From contig CM041545.1 in assembly GCA_023238725.1 (NCBI GenBank), positions 16,769,501-16,833,500 on the forward strand: a stretch of DNA of 64,000 nucleotides, written 5' to 3'. The stretch's first letter is position 1. The number at the start of each line of letters is the position of its first letter. Origin of the DNA: Scortum barcoo (taxonomy: Eukaryota > Chordata > Actinopteri > Centrarchiformes > Terapontidae). Shown one piece after another: positions 38,000 to 49,400 of this stretch. The notes beneath the pieces are model-generated. The model made no database searches. It was given only the letters and a program-made list of their open reading frames with translations, and had not been told where the DNA came from. Both the position numbers and the translations under genes were made by a program.

Positions 38000-38150
38000 G
38001 TTTTCAAAAACGCAGATTCCCTTTGACCTCCGGAAGTTCTCGCTTCTGCTTCTTCTTCTGTCGGAATTGTTGCGGCAGCAGGTGCAGAGCGCCCCCAGTG
38101 TTTGAAACTGAGCATGGCTACGGAGTCGTTATAGATTAAGATTAAGAGAT
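38000..38150 (-). promoter_or_regulatory. wdr70: wdr70 5' UTR and promoter-proximal region
   Basis: Upstream of the wdr70 ATG (37999) the sequence is GC-richer than its surroundings. It carries an ETS/GABP-type CCGGAAGT at 38030-38037 and a GCGCCCCC stretch near 38089, typical of TATA-less housekeeping promoters. The transcription start is not directly visible and is inferred to lie within about 150 bp of the ATG. Confidence 0.5.
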
Positions 38151-38783
38151 AAGAAGGTAGAGCTGTCTTTCACTGTGTGTGCAGAGTTTTTAGATCAAGA
38201 AGTTGTCAGTTGCTCTATGTTTAATATTAACATGAACTTTTCAGTCTGTAAAACTTATAATATATCAAAAATTTAAACTCATGGTTGTGTGATCCAGCAG
38301 GTAGCTCTCTCAGGCAGTACAGACAAGAACTACAACCATCCAAAATGAGAGAAAACAGCTTTGAAATGCTCAAATCCAGATATTTAATAATTGGGAAAGT
38401 AAAGTATTTACAAAAATAAATAAAAAAGTAGGAAACTTTACACACAAATGGCACAAAGCTACATTTTCAAGATGACTTCAGTGCAAATATTCTAAAAAAG
38501 ATATTCTATTAAAAAGTGTGTATGAAAATAAAATTGGTTACATCACATATAATGTATTGTAGGCTTACTTTACCAATAAAAAAAATCATTCAGACAACAT
38601 ATTTAACATCACTACTGATCATATCTAAATACATTTTAATTTTTAATAAATCTAATTTAACATTGGTTCTGATTTACAGTATATTAAAAACTGGCACATT
38701 AAATCTTGGCTACGTTTTTTTTCTGGACACATATCAATTAATAAAGTGTCAACATGTTATTGTTTTTCCTTTCCTTGAGACAC
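38151..38783. other. Intergenic spacer between wdr70 promoter and cplane1 stop
   Basis: This is AT-rich DNA holding the cplane1 3' UTR and the distal wdr70 promoter. Two minus-strand ATTAAA-type polyadenylation hexamers (TTTAAT on the plus strand at 38635-38640 and 38642-38647) lie about 140 nt past the cplane1 stop. No NUP155 exon or any other gene fits in this gap. Confidence 0.6.
38635..38647 (-). terminator. cplane1: Candidate cplane1 polyadenylation hexamers (ATTAAA x2)
   Basis: Two overlapping-scale ATTAAA signals on the minus strand lie 137-149 nt beyond the TGA stop, and no AATAAA occurs nearer. They would give a short 3' UTR of about 160 nt. This is inference from motif and position only. 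Confidence 0.35.
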
Positions 38784-40410
38784 TCAGGCTTCTTCTGCAG
38801 CCACCATCCTCTCGATGGCGGCCCAGTCTATTTTGCTGAGGTTGCTGCCCGTCTCCGAAAGGTTGTCCAGCCACTCCATCCCTGACACACCAGCTCCGGC
38901 ACCGTCGTCCTGCTCATCCAGCAGCCCAGCCAGAACCTAAGAGGTGTACAACACTGTAAAACTGCATGTGAAAAAACATCATGAGGAAAAACACATGCCA
39001 TCTAATAGAATTTGGAAGAGCTGAATTATTAATTCCAGCAGAGGAGAATCATTTTTGAGTGATTTTCTATCTACAATGGTTACATTTCTTGCAGATGTAG
39101 GCTAATATGTGATGAAAAATGTTATTCTTACCATGTCAGACTCCTCTGGGCCAAGCAGCCTATTCAGTTCTGAAGAAGGCTCCCAAAGGTTCACCTCTTC
39201 TCTCTCTTCCATCCTTGTCTGTCCTCCCAAGATCCCTCTCCCCACAGCAGTCCCTCTCTGAGGACTTATGTTTGGCCCCGTCTTTGTCTGGTGTCCGACA
39301 TGCTGTTCCTCACTCCAACTGGGTATGTGTGGTTTGCTGGGGCTCTTTGTGTAACTGAGCATGCCACGTCTGGTCACCTGAGACAGACGATCTCTTGGAA
39401 GCGAGGTAACTAACACAAAAATTACAAGACAAAAATAACGTTGAGCAAATTCAATATTATTGTTTTATAAGCATTTTTAAAGGACGCCAGTGCAGCTCAG
39501 TATCATGATGATACCTGGTCTATGTAGTCCCAGTCTCCTGCGATGATCCTCTGAAGGCCGTCCCTCCACCTCAGCAGTACATGGACGAGATTGTCCTGAC
39601 TTAGGACTTATCTTATCACTGGCAGATACTCTGTAAGTGCTAAGAAAAACAATATTTCCTCCATTACCATATCCAGCTAATTCCAGATGTTCAGAAGGAA
39701 CATTGGGTATGTACAGAATCTGACAAGTGTGGTGGCAAACCATTTGTGAATTATTAATGATTTATTCAAATTGCTGGATCAGAGTACAATTAATCTTTAA
39801 TGACACAAGATCCTGTCCAGATTAGTGTTGCAGGAGATACCTGTGAGGCGGTGGAGCAGAGCTGGATCGTGCAGCTGAGGCCACCAGAGAACCTTCAGTC
39901 CGTGAAGAAGAGCGTAATGTTGGAGGCGTGGTGAGAAAGTCGCTGGCCAAAGAACAAGCTTCACGGGTTCTCTGGTTGTATTGCTCCAGCAGCATGAATC
40001 TATTAAATCAAATGAAACAACAGTCAGACACACACACACAGACACACACTTGTCTACTGTGCACAGGAAACGTAAACAGGTACATACTTTTCTTTTTCCT
40101 TTCTGGATCTCCAACTGGTTGCCTGATTCTTATTTGTTGATTTCTGCAGGAACACAGCAGGTGAACATCAGGGTGGAAATAATATTTTAATTTCAAATAT
40201 TTTATTCCAGTAAAGAGGCTAACATGTCTCACCACTGATCCAGAAGCAGAGAAAGGTTTGCGCTCCCTCTCCCTCAGGCTCTCTCTGTTTTTCTGATAAA
40301 CAGCCAGTCTTTCCCTTTGCTTCCTCCTCATCCAGATCCTCAGCTCCCTCCTCTCGTCCTCTTGAAGGGCCCGTTTCTCCGACATCGAGCTACTTTGCTG
40401 CTGGTCCAAC
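38784..40410 (-). CDS. cplane1: cplane1 coding exons 44-49: C-terminus
   Basis: Residues about 2963-3277. Exon 44 codes a strongly charged helix (ERRELRIWMRRKQRERLAVY), a probable coiled coil. Exon 46 begins FMLLEQYNQRTREACSLASD. Exon 49 ends with MEWLDNLSETGSNLSKIDWA followed by AIERMVAAEEA and TGA (38784-38786), the conserved CPLANE1 tail. Exon 45 is only 56 nt. Confidence 0.94.
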
Positions 40411-43400
40411 CTGCAAGGAGTCACGTTACCTTTAATCTCAGTAATAATCGTAGGTGTTTAGTCAAGAATTTTAGTAGGTACCATACCTGCTATGGTGTGC
40501 AGCCTGTGAACTGGACAAATCCAGGTCAGTCAGGGATAAATACCCTTCCCTCACCAACTCATCTAAGATTTCAGCTGTATCGGATAGCCCAGTCTGACCC
40601 AGATTCTCCCACTCAGGGGATCTACAGATGGACAGATGGAGCGCAGAGTGTTGTAAAGTAAAAAAGGAAGGAAAAGATAACAGTGAGGTTAGTACATCTA
40701 AAAGAGCAAATGTGAGTTATAACGTGGTTAAAAGATTTCAAATTTAATTTCACTTACACAGGAGATATTCTAGATGCTTCCATCAGCTGATCTTTCATTC
40801 CTGTGGGAGCAACACAAACATTAGAACTGATGAAATAGTAACTTTGAACATTATGGCTCTCCCATGAATATAAACATGCACCTGACTATACTATAAGAAT
40901 AAAGAATCCATCTATAAGAACTCAAATGCTGCAGGAGCTGATTTGAGTCTATTTAAATAATATCTGCACCTCAAACAAAAAAGTATTGCTTCATTTTTTA
41001 CTTGCATTAGGCATTAGGGAGTACGTGTAAACCCTAGATGCCTCTTATCTTAAGCATACTATTCTTATGTCAATCCATCAACTATAAATGCTGTTGTGTG
41101 TAGTAAGACACTTGTTTAGTACCAATAGTAGTACCAATTTTAAGGAAATGTTCAATTAAAATCCACCTTTACTTGGAGTGGTGTAAAGGTAGGAAGGACC
41201 AGCTCTGTGACCGTGAGAAGGGGTGAAATAACGAAAAGATGGCTTCCTTTCGTCACTTTGAACCACACACTCTTCTTCCAGATTTTCGTCTTCTTCTTCA
41301 CAGACATTTAGTTTACTTGAAGTGTTCGGTCGTGGCATCCATGCTGTTAGAGACAGAATATAAAACACAGTCTTAAGGTTGTTTTTTTTTTAAAAAAACA
41401 AAACAAAAAAGCTACAATATTATGGTTTTATATATTACTCTGTGAAATGTCTTTTTTTACAGGTTTCAAGGACTTGTCATGTAATTTGAAGTTTGAATAG
41501 TTTAAGGTTGTACCTTCCTGTGGGACAGACAGTCTGACAGATTTTTTTACTGCTGTAGTTATCTTCACATCAGGAGCCATGACCGGTGTGAGCTTCTCAA
41601 TAGTGTTCACCAGCTATGCAAAGACAAATCAAGACAGGTGAGGAACAATATATTACATGTATTTGTCAGCCTTTAAAATACATTTGTAAACTTCATAAAA
41701 CAACTTGTTTATGTACCATCCTGGAGTTGGAAAAGTCCATCTCCAGATAGTCTGCGATGTTCTGTAGAGCAGCCAACTGAGCGTCCAGCTCTGACAGGCG
41801 AGAGGAGAACCAGACTGTAGGGGGTGTGGTTGAGGCACTGTGAGGTCCAAGGCTCTGTCTCTTTATGGCTTGACAGATTTCAGAGTCAGATGGATCTACC
41901 AGGTCTTCTGGGGGAATTCTGTCTGGACTTCTGCTGGGCTCAATGTATCTGAATGGCGGCGACTCCTCAGCCATATCTAGAACATACAGTACAACAGATA
42001 TTTGGATCAGATTTTACCAATAATGTCACCATTCAGTATAACAGTATAACTGCATTAGACCTTCAATATAAAGACCTATAAAGACCTGTATGGGTGGTTG
42101 GGTTCAGGAGATCCTCTGGTATTGTAACTGGGGGCTGTGGTTCAGCAGCAGAACTAATAACAGAAGTCGCAAGCACATGGAGCTGTGCAGAAGTAGGTGA
42201 GGAAGGGCGGATAAGAGGGCTGCGACAGGGTGGCAAATCCTGATGCAAGGCTTTATCCTCCAGATCCAAGACACTAATGAACTGACGACCATTCAGATCC
42301 TGAGAGGCAAAGACAGAGAAACAATGAAAAATTAATTAAAATATTTAATCACTTTCTAAAATGCATGCTAAACATAGTAAAAGGTATGGCTGGGTGTGCG
42401 CACAACATGGATGCCTTTTTGAGACATTTTTTAGATTATATGACAGAGATTTTTATAAGTTAAGTGGGTGTAATGTAGGATCTATTCAGACACAGCTTTA
42501 TAGTCTGGGTCCACCTTCTGTGTCTGGCCTCTTACCAGATTCGTCTCTGGTCCCTGTGGGGTCTCCGCTGTGTCTTGAACAAGGCGCTCATTGCAAAGCT
42601 GCAGATTTCCTGAACTTTGGGCTGGATAGAGAAAACACACAATGTCTAACTGTATTTTATCTACATGACATCCTTGTACATGCTATTTCAAATCAACTTA
42701 CATTTAGGGCTACCAGCAGTCACAGAGGCAGACACAGCTTTATCCACAAATGGGGGAGTATAAGCTGAAAGAAAAAGAGTCAACCTGCTCAGAACCTGGG
42801 TTTCAGATAACATGCATCATCTAAATTTTAATTAAATGAATGCAAAAAAGAGAAATACACTTTGTTATTAATTTCACATTGATGAAAAAAAAGGTAAACT
42901 CATTTACATTTAAATGTTTTTTATTCAGTTACAAATACAAGACAAAGCTGTATAATAACAGTAGTAATGTGCACAATTATTACTATGTGGACCATATGGT
43001 ATAAATCCTAAACCAAACTAACTCACCTGGGTCTGTGTTGGTGAACGCATCGTGGCACTCTGGGGGCTTTTTACAAGTGGAAGCAAACGCATGGAGCTCA
43101 GCTGAAGTGGATATGGCCTTGTCCAACAACCTCTGACCAGTCAGCAAAGAGTCAAAGGACCCTGGAAGTTAAAGTTAATTAGAAAAAGAAAAACAGATCA
43201 ATAGAATTGACAACACAACATTATAGTGTTCTCAAGTGTCTGGTAAAGAACTACACTATACTGTGTACACTTGTAAAACTAAGGGCCAGTGGATTAAAAC
43301 AAAGGAGTGATGGATGAATGCAGATTTTTGTCCTGAAGATGTAATAGAGATTTTTGACATAAGACAAATTAATAACATTATAATTGTCATTATAGTTGTT

Positions 43401-46400
43401 TTTATTATGTAACAGAAAGCAAAGCAAATGTAATTATTAAATTAGGTATGTATTGGACACTAACCAAACTGAAGGGCAACATCCTGAACAGGGGTGATTT
43501 CTTCTGCAGCTGCAGGTGTTTGATCTACAGGCTCAGTTGCTGCCTGTAGATATGTAAAGAAATGAAAGTGAAATACCACTTAAAAGGACAAAATACTTCT
43601 TATTAGAATTAAATTTGTTCTACCTCTTGTGTAAGGATGATGGACTCATTTGGTCTGAATGTGACCTCTTTTTTTGCCCTCTCCGCTTTCTCCTCTCTCC
43701 TCTTCTGCCTGTAACAAGACACAATGAGTATAGAGAGTAAAATCATCTGGTTAAGAAAAAAAGAAAATCAATAATGTGTATACTAATGTGTGATTGCCTC
43801 TTGCTGGAGTTAAAGCTTAGAGAAGGGGCAGCTCTTCTGGTGCTTTCAGTAGGTGGGTCTACTCGGAGCAACCGTAGCCGAGCCTCTTCAGCATTCTGCC
43901 TCCAGATCACTGAACTTGTCAGCTCCTCCATGGAGAAGAGACGGGTCAGTTGGGCTGAAGGAGCTGCTGGAGGCACGATCTGTGACAGAGACAGATACGT
44001 AAACTACAATTCAAGATTTAATGATACCCACTTTATAAATCTATAAATTTTAGAAAGTAAATGTTTCTTACTTTTTTTGGTGCAGGTTCTATATGTAGAA
44101 GCTTGATCATGGATGCTTCTTCCCTAGGAGCAACAATGACAGGCACGTGCCTGGAGGAAAATGGTATAGGTAGTTTGGGGAACGTGACATTGCTGTGTGG
44201 AACAGGCTCAAAGTGCAGCAGACGAAGGCCCGGCATTGGTGCTGGTGTGTGAGCAGGAGGAAATAATGAGAAGCCTTGTCCCCTGGATCTCTCTGATGTC
44301 TGAATGTTGGATTGAGAGTTCCTGGGAGTTGGATCATGTTGAGAATTAAAAGTGAGTTGTCTTTTTGCAGCTGAGGCGAATTGGTCATTGTTTTTCAGCT
44401 TGTGCTGATGAGACTCCACATTTGCAGGGTGTGAAGTGTGCTGCATCTGGGGCCCTTGGGCTGGGGGATAGTGTGGGGCACTCTGTTGGGGCAATGGAGG
44501 ACGATGGAGCTGGAGTAATTTCAGACCAAAGATCTGGGGAGCAGGATCATTTTGTACACCATCATTAGAAGGCGCTAAGACAGGGGCACTGTGAACAGCA
44601 TTACTGATGTCATTCGTGGTCAGAAGTCCCTGCGAAGGGGGGATTAACCTCCTGCTCTCCCTAAAGTGCATTTCTGGTGACACCGCCTGGACAGAGAGTG
44701 GCTGCATTTCCTAAAGAAAAAAGAAACTGTATTCAGTTTGATTTCACTGTGATTTAAGTATTTTATACTTAGAAGGACAATGTGTGATTTCACAAAGCAC
44801 TTGAGCGATACCTGATAATTTACACCTGAACCATTCATAGTGGAGGACAGATTCCCCGCGGTGTGAACCTGTCCACCAGCTAGAGAGGTTTTCGCTGATC
44901 TCTGTATGGCAGGCTGGTCTGTAGACACATATGCAGCAGCCTGAGTGAACTGAGAGTAGTGGGATCCTGAACTTGGCACAAATGTTTGTGTCTGAGGTGG
45001 TACAGAAATGTTTGCTTGAACAGGTAAGGCATTTGGTGGAGGGATGAAATTGGTAGCACAAGATGATGGCACATTGGGGTGTGAGGAGTTCATGTTCGAC
45101 TGGGCCAAAGAAGAGCTCTGCTGGGCAAGTTGCAGGTTAGAAAATGAAGCTCCCAAAACCTCTGTCAGGCTCATGTAGTTGATATGCTGTAATGAAGGCA
45201 AAAACACTTCAGATTAGAGTCAAACAAAAGAGTCAGTTGTGTCCAAACCTTTCTTTTTGGTCAGTCCATTACCTGAACCAATCGGAATAAGTCTTCACCC
45301 AGACGCTGTCTCATTGGTGAAATCTGAGTGGACAATGGCTGATTAGGGACTGTAGAGTCCACAGTGGGTGCACCAGCCATGGAGCTTTGTGGTTGAAGGC
45401 TTGGAGGATCCACAGGTGTGCTGGGGAGCTGCATTTGCGTTGAACCAGAGAGCTCTGCAGGGACCTTTACCTCAGGTTGTTCAGCAGGAAGAGCTTGGGG
45501 CTCTGTGTGGAGGGGAGCTTGTAGGCTTTGAGCATGACTGTGGCTTTAACAAAAAAAAAAATCTGACAATTTCACTACACAATATCAACAATGATTTTGT
45601 ATAATTCAACCTGAGGTGTTGGTTCCAAAATATTCATGCAGAAATAACTCAACAGGGATTATGTTTTATACTTTTTTTTTCATTTTATAATGTGGTGCTG
45701 AAGAATCAACTATAGATAACATTACATAACATAATAAGACTTAAACTCTCAAAGCATTATACAATACTGAGCAAACTTCTTGGATTCTCCTAAAAGGAAA
45801 ATGTTTACACATTCATGTCAGATCATGTAAATAAATTTACATTAAAAACTCACAGAGAAACTGAACTGGACATATCTTCAGTGTTTTCGGAGAAGTCCAG
45901 GTCTGCAAGCTTTAAACTCTGCAAAGAATAAATACAACACTTATGTGTCTGTTTTGACAACGCTTGATGATACATAATGAGAATAAGAATCCTGAGTGGT
46001 GATATTCACCGTTTCAGGCGTGTGGATGTTTCCAGAGATGTTCCCATTGGAAACAGAGTACGACACTTCCAAGCTCTCACTGTCACTACTTTTACCTACA
46101 AATATCAAACACATCAGTCAATATTCTCTGCTGTAAGGGTCTGCATCACAGCAACTCCGATGGTCCGATATAACCTGATACTCATCTTACCATAACCTAA
46201 CTTCATACCTTCTTTTTCAGGAGTAACGTCCAAGTCATCAAGACATGGTTGTTGGGAACTTGCTTGTCTCTGCTGAGTATCAAAGATGAGTTGATCCTGG
46301 TCATTAGAGAGAGGTGTCCTGTGAAATGTCAGCTCCTCTGGTTCATCTGTACAAGTACCACTGGTGGGAAACAAATAATATATAAATACAGTAAACAACG

Positions 46401-49400
46401 AGGAGCTGTGCTGTTTTGTATGAAACTGTTCATGCTAGGTTCCATTTAACCCAATAATAAAACCTTTTGAATTAAATTATAGGGCACTTACACAGACAGT
46501 TCCCCTCGCTGTAGATTGTGATCAAGGCCGGTGATGGGAGTGTTGGCTGATCCAGGGTAGCCTGTATCAACACTGCTCTCTCTCTCCAGCTTAGTATCGC
46601 TCTCAGGTTGCAGCACAGGGGCTACAGTCCACTGTGTTTCAGGAACCTGGATGTGAGCGCTGTAGCGGTCCGTCCCGAGCAGAGTGGTGTACCTGTGCTC
46701 CAGCATGCTGAGGGAGGTAAGGATGGCAGGTGCTGAGGCTTTGACCCGAATCACTACTCCTTCATCGGCTGTTCCTCCAACCCCCGCTCCCTTCTCTTTC
46801 TTCTTTTTGCCATGATGTCCTAGCAGCACTCTCCTATCAGCCCAGCGTACCATCCACTCCAGCAGCCTGCCCAGCTCTGGAAACTCAGCCTCTAATTTAG
46901 GGTCCAAGCCCTGCTGCTGCTCAATCACGGCTTCCACAGAAGTCAAGGGGCCAGATATAAAGCTCTCTGATGGCTGAACCATAAGATAGGGACTGCAGAT
47001 AGGGCTAGTTTCAGGACCAAAGAGGCCTCCCTTCGTTCTTTGGCCTAAAGGCACACTGCTCTGCTGTCGGAGGCCGAACAAACCTTTTTCCTTGCCAGTT
47101 CTCAGCCCAGGAAGAGAAGTGACAGAAAGGCTGGTTCTTGATACGGGGACTTCACTCCAGACAGAGGATGTTTGTAGCTCAGGTGTTGCACCTTGCTTCA
47201 CGGGCTTGTAGCAGCAGCCAGCTCTGAACACTGGAGGATCACTGTGCTTTCTTGCTGCATGGTGTGCGTCTCTGTGCCGCCGATGAATAGTTGTGAGCAC
47301 ATCAAAGGTGAGGGAATGCAACTCTCTGTCCCTCAGCTGCGACGAGAAGCCCTTCAGCAAAGGCAGTTCACCGCCTGTATCCCCTCCATCAGTACTATCC
47401 TTCTCGAGCACGTAGCTGAGGAAGAGCTCTAAGAAATTCAGATACTCTTCGTCCTCCAGCTCAAACTCCCAGGTGCCAACCACCGGTAGGGAGGGCCGCT
47501 CACTCTCCTTAGCATCATCTGGATGACTCTCCTCCTGGATGACACTTTCAATCTTAACAGCAGTCTTCTTTGCAGGTTTTCTGTCTCTTACCTTTTTTGC
47601 TTTTTTGCCCCTGCAACAAGAACGCAGAATAAGCCACAACTTAGACAAGTGATACCTCATTGTAATGGTTGTGCTACTGTTCCACATTCTCTACCTGCTC
47701 ACAGCTCTGCCATGCGTGTCAGGAGAGACAGCCTGAGATGTGTTATCCGCTGTATCCCCATCGCTGCACACTGGGGGGTACCCGCAGTCCGTTAAGGTGC
47801 TGGTGCTCAGAGTTGTACCCAGTGAGAGCTGCCTTAACATGGCCATCCCATGTTTGCTTCCCCTGTCCTCCTCTTCCTCCTCTTTCTCCCACAGACTGAG
47901 TTCAGGGGGGCCCAGGTGCCTCCGTAAACGCCCAAGATGCTTTCTCCTCTGTCTGTTTTTGTCTTGAATCACAATCATCATCAACTCGCCCTCTTCCTCT
48001 TTTTCCCCCTCTGGAGAACAAACAGAATAATAGGGAGTGACATTCAGAAACACATCACATATATTTAGAAAGTAATGGTGAATAACTAGAATATATCATC
48101 CTAAATGGCTGTTTGTGTATTCACTTAGCTTAGCACACAAACCTTTGAGAATTTTAATTTGCATACAGTGATCGTACAGCACAAAGACTGGTGTTATGAC
48201 CCATCAAAAGGACCATAGAAATTATGTTTGGTCCTGTCATATTGAGCATTTCAGAAAGAAAGAAAATTCCTGAAGTTTTCATGAGATTCTCTATCCATTC
48301 TTAAAGTGTCAATAACAAAATGTTGCCATCAAGTAAGCTAAACAAAAGTAAAACAGAGGTGTTCTTACCAAACACATTGCATTGCCTCAGTCTCTGCAGC
48401 AATGAGTTATACTTTTCTCTCAGAGGGACCCTGACAGAGTCTTCCTCCTCTGGGAAGGCTCGTACCAGCACATCTGCCACCTGAGAGGAAGAACAGGTGA
48501 GGAGCAGACATTTACTTACTCACTTAACTGACAGTTTGGTCAGTTTGTTTTACTCTGATAAACACTGTCTGTGTTAGGAAAGGCAAGAAAAAATCTTATC
48601 ACCAGAGAGAGAGGAGGAAGTTCAGACACAAGGCTGAGCAGTATGTCCTGGATGACCTCCTCTGCATTGATGAAGCGAGAGAAAGGCAGAAAACGAAGGG
48701 CCCAGTGGAGAGCTTCGACACATGTAGATCTCACTTCTGAACTGCCAGGAACCTGAGGAACACAGATATTTATGGGAAATCAATGTCGGAGGATATTTAT
48801 AGATAAACATGTCACACAATCAAACACAAATGGAGTACCTGTTCATCTTTTCTATGCTGTCTGGCAGCCTGATACTTCCTGCAGGAAATGGAGAGCTGGT
48901 CTCTGACATGAAGCATCCAGCATAAACCACACAGCTCCCTGAAACAGTCTTGTGAGGGAAATATAGTTAGAAAGCATTGTCTGAAAGTATAAAAGAACTT
49001 ACAATATCCACAGTTCAACGAGAATGAGTGGCATCTTACTAATAGTTTGAATAGTGTCAGAGTCCAGATGGCCGTCTTTATTAGGCCCACGTCTGAAGAA
49101 TCCACTTCGGGTGACAAACTTCATCAGGCCCTCTGGGAAAGCCTTTTCTTCCTCAGTAGCTGATGGATAGAAGTACTTCTTCTTGATCTGAAATCAACAT
49201 CAGGTATTTGCACTATTAGGTTGGAGTGGAACACCATAACAAAGTTTAATTGCCGGCTTTTAAACACTGTCAGTAAGTTATGATAATCTTTGCACTAGAC
49301 AAAGTGATATTAGCAGTATAGGAAATTACTACAGAGAGCTGGAAGGTGACAGGTAGTCTACTTTACAAGATACACCCGACAATAATTTTGAAGGCTGCTG

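Noticed and set aside
48839..48938. Shorter form of cplane1 exon 21 using the TTTCAG acceptor
   Set aside because: It breaks the frame. The CACAAG acceptor 10 nt upstream keeps the frame and restores the conserved CFRE.
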